A stretch of DNA of 64,000 nucleotides from Phormidium tanganyikae FI6-MK23 (lineage in GTDB: Bacteria; Cyanobacteriota; Cyanobacteriia; Leptolyngbyales; Leptolyngbyaceae). The stretch's first letter is position 1; each line of letters opens with the position of its first letter. The stretch is taken from positions 62,001 through 126,000 of the forward strand of contig JAHHHU010000003.1 of NCBI GenBank assembly GCA_019359175.1. The letters run 5' to 3'. The notes below the pieces were generated by a model that saw only the letters and a list, made by a program, of their open reading frames with translations, ran no database searches and was not told the origin of the DNA. A program made the position numbers and the translations under genes. Shown one piece after another: positions 45,396 to 52,613 of the stretch.

Positions 45396-45842
45396 GTGAG
45401 CTTTTTTCAACAAGGGCGTAGATTTTTAACGGCGATCGCGCTTGTTCTATTGCTAACGCTGACGACGGCTTGTGGTGGAACTGCAACTGCGAAAGAACCA
45501 CGTGCCATCACCCCAACCCAAATCGATCGTACCAACAGCTACGGACAACTCGCACGCGGTAATTCTACTGCTGGACAAGACTTTGGCAACTGGGTGGTCA
45601 GTGCCAGCAAAGGATTAGTCAAAGATGCGTATGTGCGCGACAACAACAAATTAGGGATTGTGATTTCGTCGCAGGTTCGCCCAACCGAAGTGAAAGACCT
45701 AGCGAAATCGCTGACTCAAGGCTTCCACAAAAACTTCCCAAATCAAGACCTCACCGTTTTGATGTATGCGCCAGATAAACAGTTGATCTTGACCGCTCGT
45801 TACGATGAGCAGTCTAAGCAGATTCAGTATCAGGCAAGTTAG
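45396..45842 (+). CDS. Cyanobacterial lipoprotein
   Basis: The 148-aa protein starts at GTG with a perfect AGGAGG five bases upstream. Signal peptide ends in a lipobox LTTAC (Cys ~26), so it is lipid-anchored in the envelope. The mature part (DFGNWVVSASKGLVKDAYVR, LGIVISSQVRPTEVKDLAKSL) is soluble with no motif I can name. It is the first gene of the island; the next starts 33 bases on. Confidence 0.78.
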   Translation: MSFFQQGRRFLTAIALVLLLTLTTACGGTATAKEPRAITPTQIDRTNSYGQLARGNSTAGQDFGNWVVSASKGLVKDAYVRDNNKLGIVISSQVRPTEVKDLAKSLTQGFHKNFPNQDLTVLMYAPDKQLILTARYDEQSKQIQYQAS

Positions 45843-45875
45843 TTGATTATTGTGATTTGACTAGGAGAAAAGATT

Positions 45876-46388
45876 ATGTCGAGTAGTGATGCTTATAAGC
45901 GCCAAGTGATGCAAGATTTGGCGGGTGGCAACACCGAAAGTCTGGAAGATGCAAACCCTTCGCAGAACTATCAAAGCTTTGATGACTTTGCTCAAAGAAC
46001 GACACGAGATGAGCGGCATCAATTGTTTAGCCGATCGTTCCATCCAGACCAGGTGCCGACCAGCCAAATGGAACCCGAACTGCAAAAAGCGATCGCACAA
46101 ATCAAGCCAAATGAGCGGGATGATGTGGCGCATGAGTTTTTTAGCCATTTGAAAAAGCGTGGAATTCACGATCGAGATTTAGAGCGGCAGCTTGGTCTCT
46201 CAACCCACAATCCCAACCACATGAACGCGGACGATGTGAGTAAGCTTGCTGGATTTGCTTACCACAACCATCCTGATGTTTTTCAAGAAGTCTTGGCAGA
46301 TCAGCCCGCTTTGTTGAAATTTATCAGTAACCCGGTTATAGGTGCTGCGTTGGGTGCGATCGCGTCGAAATGGTTTGGTCATCGATAG
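45876..46388 (+). CDS. Conserved hypothetical protein in stress island
   Basis: The 170-aa soluble protein is acidic and helical: MSSSDAYKRQVMQDLAGGNT, QNYQSFDDFAQRTTRDERHQ, KPNERDDVAHEFFSHLKKRG and a C-terminal FISNPVIGAALGAIASKWFG that could associate with a membrane. The ribosome site AGGAG lies upstream of the ATG. Family not recognised. Between it and the next gene is a hairpin (46406-46434). Confidence 0.7.
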   Translation: MSSSDAYKRQVMQDLAGGNTESLEDANPSQNYQSFDDFAQRTTRDERHQLFSRSFHPDQVPTSQMEPELQKAIAQIKPNERDDVAHEFFSHLKKRGIHDRDLERQLGLSTHNPNHMNADDVSKLAGFAYHNHPDVFQEVLADQPALLKFISNPVIGAALGAIASKWFGHR

Positions 46389-46405
46389 AGATTGCACATC
46401 AGTGA

Positions 46406-46434
46406 TACCTCTGGTTTCACACAAATCAGAGGTA
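46406..46434 (+). terminator. Intergenic hairpin between the 170-aa and 1017-aa genes
   Basis: TACCTCTG (46406-46413) pairs with CAGAGGTA (46427-46434), then TTTGAAC. A weak terminator or processing site 18 bases after the stop. Confidence 0.5.
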
Positions 46435-46463
46435 TTTGAACAATCCAATTAAAAGGAGGCAGT

Positions 46464-49400
46464 ATGTATCAAAATCTCGAATTTTTGCCTTTATTGATTG
46501 CCCAGGTTGATCTTCAGCCTGGAATTGTGGCGATCGAGGAATCTTCTCTGTTCTCGATTCCACAGTTCATCCTGGCATTGTTTGCTGGGTTGGTGATGGC
46601 GTTTGCATTTCAATTTCTGTTTACAAATTTAGCAGTTGCGTTTGTTGCAACGCCTGGAACGCCTGTCGATGATTCAGATGGTGCAGGCGAAACCGTTCGC
46701 AGTATTGAAACAAAGTTAGGGCTATTTGTATTAGCGAGTGTGTCGATCGCGCTTTTTATTGCAACTTTCTTAGCGGTGAAATTGAGCTTGGTCGGTGGCG
46801 GAGTGTTAGGCGCAATTGTAGGCGTTGTGATTTGGTCTACTTATTTCACGCTGTTAGTTTGGTTTGGTTCTAGTGCAATTGGTTCATTGTTAGGATCATT
46901 CATTAGCAGTGCAACTTCTGGGATTCAGGGCATGATGGGCGCGGCGACGGCGGCAGTGGGCGCAAATGTCGCAAGAAAGCAAACGGTTGCGACTGCTGAA
47001 GACATTGCAGCCGTGGTCAGACAAGAGTTGACTTCTGGAATCAATCCCGACGCGATTCGAGAAACACTCACAAGCTCGATCGCAAATTTACCGCTTCCAA
47101 AACTTGATGTCGATGATGTTAGCAAACAGTTTGAAAAGATCCTCAAAAATGTGGATTTAGAAGGAATTGCAGACAATGATTTGCTGAAAAACTTAAATCG
47201 AGACGCGATCGTCAATTTAATTGGCGATCGGACAAACCTGTCGAAGGAGGAAGTGAATCAAATTGCGGATCGACTCGAATCTGCGGTAAAGAATGTTCGT
47301 AAGGGCGCGAGTGCTTCTGATCAACTCACCGAATTGGTGAAAACTGCAACGCCAGAACAGTTGCAGTCGGGCGATGTCTACAATCAGCTTTCAGATTTAG
47401 TGCGATCGAACATTGGTAAATCTCAGCCTTCTTTGTCGGACTTGGCGCTAGAAGCGGGTTTAGGCTCACTGCTGGCAGTCGTGCAAAATCGAGTTGACCT
47501 TTCTGATCTCGATGTCGAGAAGATTTCAGGACAACTGCAAAAGCTGGTAGGGCAAGTTTCTGCACCTCAAGAGAAAGACACTCAGCCGAATGTTTCAACT
47601 CCCCGACGCAACGTAATTAAAGCCGATGTTGAGTCGTTTATCTTAGGTGCGCTTCCGTGGTACTTCAATCGGTTTTCTCTGCCGCAAGAGCTCCAAGAAA
47701 TCATCTATGATCCTCAAGCAGACGCATCCGAAGTTCGTTGGCAGCTTGAAGAACTGAATTTAGGCTACTTTACGGGATTGTTAGCACAACGGGGCGATCT
47801 GAGTGTTGGCGTAGTTCAAGAGTCCGCCCGCATCATGGAAACGGTTCTCAATGATGTTCTAGAGACTGTCCGCAAAGCTGAAGCCGCTGAACAAAGAGAC
47901 GCGCTACAAGGACAAATTGAAAACTATCTACGATCGACGGATAAATCAAAGTTAGGTGAATCCGAAATTCAACAACAGCTTCAAAGCATTCTCGAAGATT
48001 CAGAAACAAATTTAGAGACTCTACAAAGCTATCTCGGTAGTTTGGATCAACCAACGTTGCAAAATCTATTGCAACAACGAAGCGACTTTAGCACTGAAGA
48101 AGCCTCTGATCTTGCAAGTCGAATCAGCGGCGTGAGAGAACAAACGCTTCAATCGATCCAATCCTTGCGCGATCAGGCTCAAACTCGCGCGAATGAGCTA
48201 CGTCAACAAGTCGAAAACTATCTCCGCAATACTAATCGCGAAGAGTTGAACCCAGACGAGATCGAGCGAGAAATCCGATTGTTGTTTGATGATCCTCAAG
48301 CTGGATTGTCGGCTGTACGATCGCGTTTATCTCAGTTCGATCGAGAAACTTTGGTGCAACTCCTGAGTCAACGCAATGACTTAGACGAGGAGCAAATCAA
48401 TCGCATCTTAGATCAGATTGAATCCATTCGATCGAGCATTCTAAATGCACCTCGCCAACTGATCGATCGTGCAAAACAACAGTACGACGACACCACTCAA
48501 ACGATCGCGGATTATCTTCGTAGAACGAACCTCGAAGAACTCGATCCTGATGCCATTCAAGAAGAGCTAACCACCTTACTCTATGATCCAAAGTTAGGCA
48601 CATCAGCGTTACGGCGACGGCTCTCACAGTTCGATCGAGAAACTTTGGTGAAGTTGCTCGGTCAACGGGACGACCTCACCGAAGCCCAAGTGAATCAAAC
48701 AATCGATCAAGTTCAAACTGCGATCCGCGATGTTGCAAAAGCACCTCGGCGTGCAGTCAGTCGCGTTCAGAAGCAAGCCTTAAATTTTGAAGCCAGCTTA
48801 GAGAACTACCTCAAAAACACAAACAAAGAGGAACTTAATCCAGACGGCATCAAGCGAGACTTGCAACTATTGTTAAATGATCCACGAGCAGGAGTCAGCA
48901 GCTTAGGCGATCGACTCTCACACCTCGATCGAGAATCATTGATTGCGCTATTGTCACAGCGAGAAGATCTTTCTGAAGCAGAAGCAACCCAAATTGTTGA
49001 TCAGGTCTTATCCGTCCGCGATCGTATTGCTGAACAAGCCCAACAACTGCAACAGCGATTACAGTCCGTTGTCGATGGTGTTCAAGACCAGATCCGAACT
49101 TACCTAGACTCGCTCGATCGTCCTGAACTCAGCTACGAAGGCATCAAAAACGACTTCACCAAGCTGTTTAATGATCCTCAAGCGGGTGCAGAAGCGTTGA
49201 GAGCGAGACTCAGCCAAGTCGATCGCGGCACTTTGATCGCGCTGATTAGCTCAAATCCGAACATTTCGGAAGCACAGGCAAACCGGATTGTCGATCAGGT
49301 CGAATCAGCGAGAGAAGGTGTTCTTGGACAAGCTGAATATGTTCAACAAGAAACACAGCGTCGCCTAAGTCAGATCAAACATCAGGCACAAAAACAAGCG

Positions 49401-49517
49401 ATCGAAGCTCAGAAGATGGCAGCGGGCGCGGCTTGGTGGCTGTTTGGAACTGCATTTACTTCATTGATCGCATCTGCGATCGCTGGATTTCTTGCCGTTC
49501 GGGTTGACCTTTTCTAA
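46464..49517 (+). CDS. Large membrane protein with eight ~98-residue repeats
   Basis: The 1017-aa protein starts after a strong AAGGAGG site. Three N-terminal membrane helices (~28-60, ~87-110, ~112-150) and one C-terminal helix (~985-1012) flank a long helical region. In this region a module recurs with its core (LLxQRxDLSEEEV-like) near residues 247, 334, 433, 530, 628, 726, 825 and 922, period ~98; the last six are most regular. Each has an acidic NPDEIxRxxxLLxDPxAG-type helix, an RLSxxDRExL helix and an IxDQxE helix. No family is recognised. It may tether or shape membranes under stress; this is inference. Confidence 0.85.
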   Translation: MYQNLEFLPLLIAQVDLQPGIVAIEESSLFSIPQFILALFAGLVMAFAFQFLFTNLAVAFVATPGTPVDDSDGAGETVRSIETKLGLFVLASVSIALFIATFLAVKLSLVGGGVLGAIVGVVIWSTYFTLLVWFGSSAIGSLLGSFISSATSGIQGMMGAATAAVGANVARKQTVATAEDIAAVVRQELTSGINPDAIRETLTSSIANLPLPKLDVDDVSKQFEKILKNVDLEGIADNDLLKNLNRDAIVNLIGDRTNLSKEEVNQIADRLESAVKNVRKGASASDQLTELVKTATPEQLQSGDVYNQLSDLVRSNIGKSQPSLSDLALEAGLGSLLAVVQNRVDLSDLDVEKISGQLQKLVGQVSAPQEKDTQPNVSTPRRNVIKADVESFILGALPWYFNRFSLPQELQEIIYDPQADASEVRWQLEELNLGYFTGLLAQRGDLSVGVVQESARIMETVLNDVLETVRKAEAAEQRDALQGQIENYLRSTDKSKLGESEIQQQLQSILEDSETNLETLQSYLGSLDQPTLQNLLQQRSDFSTEEASDLASRISGVREQTLQSIQSLRDQAQTRANELRQQVENYLRNTNREELNPDEIEREIRLLFDDPQAGLSAVRSRLSQFDRETLVQLLSQRNDLDEEQINRILDQIESIRSSILNAPRQLIDRAKQQYDDTTQTIADYLRRTNLEELDPDAIQEELTTLLYDPKLGTSALRRRLSQFDRETLVKLLGQRDDLTEAQVNQTIDQVQTAIRDVAKAPRRAVSRVQKQALNFEASLENYLKNTNKEELNPDGIKRDLQLLLNDPRAGVSSLGDRLSHLDRESLIALLSQREDLSEAEATQIVDQVLSVRDRIAEQAQQLQQRLQSVVDGVQDQIRTYLDSLDRPELSYEGIKNDFTKLFNDPQAGAEALRARLSQVDRGTLIALISSNPNISEAQANRIVDQVESAREGVLGQAEYVQQETQRRLSQIKHQAQKQAIEAQKMAAGAAWWLFGTAFTSLIASAIAGFLAVRVDLF

Positions 49518-49580
49518 TCCCATCTCTGTCACGAGGTAGGTTATCGATCGTGTTCGTAAATGCCTCCTTTAGCTGATGAA

Positions 49581-49634
49581 GCATCTGCTCATTTCAGTGT
49601 TAACTAAAGATGAGTAGATGCATTCATCTTTTTA
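49581..49634 (+). terminator. Terminator after the repeat protein
   Basis: Arm GCATCTGCTCAT (49581-49592) faces ATGAGTAGATGC (49610-49621) with one G-T pair, then ATTCATCTTTTTATTG. It ends the transcript of the 1017-aa protein before the DUF2382 gene. Confidence 0.7.
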
Positions 49635-49669
49635 TTGTTGTTATCCCCATTCAAATTGAGTCAAACACT

Positions 49670-50797
49670 ATGGTTTTAGATCGTCAAAATTCGTCCATGA
49701 GCAGCAACAGAAGAGCGATCGGAGTCTTCTCCAATCGTCGAGAAGCAGAAAACGCGCTGCATGAACTGAAAGCTTCGGGCTTCAACATGAACCACGTTTC
49801 TGTGATTACTCGCGATGCCGATCGCAACGAAGATATGGCGGGCGCAGAAGTCAGCAAGCGCATCGGTAACAAAGCAGATAAAGGTGCAGGAGTCGGAGCA
49901 GTATCCGGTGGCACATTAGGCGGACTCACAGGCTTGCTCGTCGGTCTAGGCACGCTTGCAATTCCAGGAATTGGCCCGGTGATGTTGGCAGGTGAAGTCG
50001 CAACTGCACTTGCAACCACAGCCGCAGGAACCGCGATCGGGGCTGCATCCGGCGGACTGCTCGGTGGTTTGGTTGGTCTTGGTATCCCTGAAAAAGAAGC
50101 AAAAGCTTACAGCGATCGAGTGCATCAAGGTGATTACCTAGTGATCGTCGATGGGACAGATGAAGAAATTCGCCGCGCTGAAGCAGTTCTCAATCACCAA
50201 AATGGACTGCAAGATTGGGCAACTTACGATCAGCCGAATGCTGGAGTTAGTCGTGCTACCGCAGTTGCACCGGTGGCTGGAGTGATGCCACTCGAAAGTA
50301 GTGCAGCACTTGACACCGATGCAACCCACGTGAGTGCAATGCCGACGATGCCTGCTGCTCCCATGCCTACTGCGCCCATGCCAATAGTTGATCGCACTCC
50401 TGCAACTGATGACGAAGCAATTCGCTTGTACGAAGAACGCTTAGTGGTTGACAAAGACCGCGAAAAGACCGGAGAAGTGTCGATCGGGAAGCACGTTGAA
50501 ACTGAAACCGCACAAGTCTCAGTCCCGATCGAGAAAGAGCGCGTTGTCATCGAGCGAGTCACTCCGAGCAACACCACAGTCGTTGGTGATGAGGCATTCC
50601 GGGATTCAGAAATTCGGGTAGAAGTCTACGAAGAAACTGCCGACATTCAAAAAGAAGCCTTTGTGCGCGAGGAAGTCACGATTCGCAAAGAAGTTGTCGA
50701 AGAAACCGTTGCAGTGCAAGAAAGCCTGCGTCGCGAAGAGCTAGACATCGATACTGACGGCAATCCGATTGTCGATCGTGGTTCAAACCAACGCTAA
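49670..50797 (+). CDS. Stress protein with YflT-like and DUF2382 (YsnF/AvaK) domains
   Basis: 375 aa from the ATG at 49670 (an upstream ATG at 49610 lies in the terminator region and adds an unlikely start). N-terminal RRAIGVFSNRREAENALHEL is the YflT/general-stress fold. A Gly-rich hydrophobic stretch follows (~65-140; GTLGGLTGLLVGLGTLAIPG). A Pro/Ala linker has MPTMPAAPMPTAPMP, then DUF2382 (LYEERLVVDKDREKTGEVSI; VEEETVAVQ-like EETVAVQESLRREELDID). DUF2382 is linked to desiccation, salt and oxidative stress. It probably interacts with membranes through the Gly-rich part. Confidence 0.85.
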   Translation: MVLDRQNSSMSSNRRAIGVFSNRREAENALHELKASGFNMNHVSVITRDADRNEDMAGAEVSKRIGNKADKGAGVGAVSGGTLGGLTGLLVGLGTLAIPGIGPVMLAGEVATALATTAAGTAIGAASGGLLGGLVGLGIPEKEAKAYSDRVHQGDYLVIVDGTDEEIRRAEAVLNHQNGLQDWATYDQPNAGVSRATAVAPVAGVMPLESSAALDTDATHVSAMPTMPAAPMPTAPMPIVDRTPATDDEAIRLYEERLVVDKDREKTGEVSIGKHVETETAQVSVPIEKERVVIERVTPSNTTVVGDEAFRDSEIRVEVYEETADIQKEAFVREEVTIRKEVVEETVAVQESLRREELDIDTDGNPIVDRGSNQR

Positions 50798-50807
50798 CTC
50801 AAACCAT

Positions 50808-50840
50808 GAGCGGGAGATTGTTCTTCCGCTCCTACTTCTA
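50808..50840 (+). terminator. Hairpin after the DUF2382 gene
   Basis: GAGCGGGA (50808-50815) pairs with TTCCGCTC (50824-50831), one G-T pair, loop of eight; the tail CTACTTCTATA is moderately T-rich. It separates the stress protein from the BON lipoprotein gene. Confidence 0.6.
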
Positions 50841-50854
50841 TAAATGTAAAACCA

Positions 50855-51367
50855 ATGAAAAAAATTACCTTTCTTTTCCTGGGCGGCTTGTTAGCGCTCA
50901 GTACAGCCGCTTGTGGTGCTGCAAAAACGAGCAGTAATGCACCAGATACAACGGCTCAGAACAATCCGGCTGTAGACAAGCCCACTGCACAGACCAATCA
51001 AAATGATGCAGTGAGCGAAACCCGCAGAAAACAATTAAACGCTGATATCCAAGCACGGGAACAGCGTAACAAGGTCGCTGGCGATCCAAATGTCAGAAAC
51101 GATAACGACCTTAAAAGCGAAGTACGATCGAAGCTTGAGGCTAATCTTCCCGCAAGTGCGTTAGCAGTGGATGCAAAAGATGGGAAAGTTACGGTCAGCG
51201 GTACAGTCGTAGATGAAAATCAGCTTCGGAAGATTGGGCCTTTAGCAAGAGAGATCAAAGGTGTAAAAGCGGTTGAAATCAAAGCTGGATTGAGTAAGGC
51301 GGCAAAGCCCGACGCGCCTAAACCTGAAACCGCAAATCCAATTAAGGAAAACACGAATAAGAACTAA
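50855..51367 (+). CDS. BON-domain lipoprotein
   Basis: The 170-aa protein has a signal peptide with lipobox STAAC (Cys ~20). A Gln/Asn/Asp-rich linker is followed by a BON domain, LKSEVRSKLEANLPASALAV then GKVTVSGTVVDENQLRKIG and EIKGVKAVEI (~85-150). BON domains bind phospholipid and stabilise envelopes (OsmY-like). It is followed by a strong 14-bp stem terminator. Confidence 0.87.
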   Translation: MKKITFLFLGGLLALSTAACGAAKTSSNAPDTTAQNNPAVDKPTAQTNQNDAVSETRRKQLNADIQAREQRNKVAGDPNVRNDNDLKSEVRSKLEANLPASALAVDAKDGKVTVSGTVVDENQLRKIGPLAREIKGVKAVEIKAGLSKAAKPDAPKPETANPIKENTNKN

Positions 51368-51373
51368 AGCTTC

Positions 51374-51430
51374 GCCTCTACCCGCCCCGAATTCTATTCC
51401 AGGGCGGGTAGAGGCTCTTTATTCTTTTCA
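51374..51430 (+). terminator. 14-bp stem terminator built from a dispersed repeat core
   Basis: A perfect stem GCCTCTACCCGCCC (51374-51387)/GGGCGGGTAGAGGC (51402-51415) with a 14-base loop (CGAATTCTATTCCA), followed by TCTTTATTCTTTTC. The CCCGCCC...GAATTCTATTC core is the reverse-complement relative of the core of element E (GAATAGAATTCGGGG), so this appears to be a captured repeat. Confidence 0.85.
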
Positions 51431-51536
51431 AACACTCTCTGAAGCAAGTCATTCGCGTTAAATTACGCATCAGGACTGATGCAAAAGCATTCAAAAAAAC
51501 CGATAGTTGTATCTAACTTTTCTGCAATCTAAACTA

Positions 51537-52613
51537 ATGGCGAACTCTAGCAAACCCACTACTAAAGCATTAAGCATCCGCAAGAATAGTATTGCAAGCG
51601 TTTTCGATCTCGGAAAGATGATCGCGAAGGGTTCTGTTGGTTTAATTGGACGCTTGAGCAAAAGGGCTGGAGGCGCTTTAGATTTTGTTGGAAATATTCC
51701 CTTGCTGCGAAATCCGGTCGTGAGACGGTTTGCAGGAGTACTAAAATTAGATTGGCTAATCGGAATTAGTAGCCAAGTTGACTTAGAAAAAGCGACAGAA
51801 GCAGCAAGAAAACTACAACGCCAATTCCCAAACGAAACTCCCGAACAAATTGCCCATCGCTTGATTGTCCGAAAAGCCGTTCAAGCAGGTGGAACAGGCT
51901 TTGTTACTAGCATTCTTCCCGGATTCGCTACTGCATTTTTAGCGCTTGACCTTGCTGCAACAACCGCACTTCAAACCGCATTAGTGTATGAAATTGCCGC
52001 TGCTTATGGCTTAGATTTGCGTGATTCAGAGCGCAAAGGGGAAGTACTAGCGATCTTTGGTTTAGCACTAGGAGGCAGCAATGCCCTAAAAGCAGGGTTG
52101 AAATTCTTGCGTAATATTCCATTTGCAGGAGCCGCGATCGGGGCAAGCACAAACGCAACTATTCTCTACTCATTAGGCTATGCTGCCAGCCGATTCTATG
52201 AAGCAAAACTCCACGCAGCAAGCGATGTTCCACCAACCGAAGCGCTGGAGAAAATCCACCAGCAGAGCGAAGACTATCTAAATCTCGCGATCGCACAACA
52301 AGCGATCGTCGATCAGATTCTCGCTCATATGCTGCTTGCAAGCTATCCCGAAAAAACTTGGGAATCAATTCTACCCGAACTAAAATCGTTACAGCTAGAA
52401 CCTTCTTCACTCAAAACAATCGAAAACAATCTACGATCGCCTCAATCCCTGAGTAGTCTACTCGATCAGCTTAACTGGGATTTTGCAGCTCCGTTACTTG
52501 CCCAATGTCGTCGGATTGCTCAAAGCAAAGACAGCATTTCACCACAAGAAGCTGAGATTTTAACTGCGATCGAGCAGCAGTGTAACACTCAAGCCGCAGC
52601 CGGACTTTTATGA
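51537..52613 (+). CDS. EcsC family protein
   Basis: 358 aa from the ATG at 51537 (a TTG ten codons earlier is in frame). EcsC-type pattern: IAHRLIVRKAVQAGGTGFVT, ILPGFATAFLALDLAATTAL, YEIAAAYGLDLRDSERKGEVL and FAGAAIGASTNATILYSLGYAASRFY. Hydrophobic helices suggest membrane association, although EcsC was first described beside an ABC transporter. The C-terminal ~130 residues are helical and specific. Role unknown. Its stop overlaps the convergent NRPS stop by 6 bases. Confidence 0.8.
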   Translation: MANSSKPTTKALSIRKNSIASVFDLGKMIAKGSVGLIGRLSKRAGGALDFVGNIPLLRNPVVRRFAGVLKLDWLIGISSQVDLEKATEAARKLQRQFPNETPEQIAHRLIVRKAVQAGGTGFVTSILPGFATAFLALDLAATTALQTALVYEIAAAYGLDLRDSERKGEVLAIFGLALGGSNALKAGLKFLRNIPFAGAAIGASTNATILYSLGYAASRFYEAKLHAASDVPPTEALEKIHQQSEDYLNLAIAQQAIVDQILAHMLLASYPEKTWESILPELKSLQLEPSSLKTIENNLRSPQSLSSLLDQLNWDFAAPLLAQCRRIAQSKDSISPQEAEILTAIEQQCNTQAAAGLL

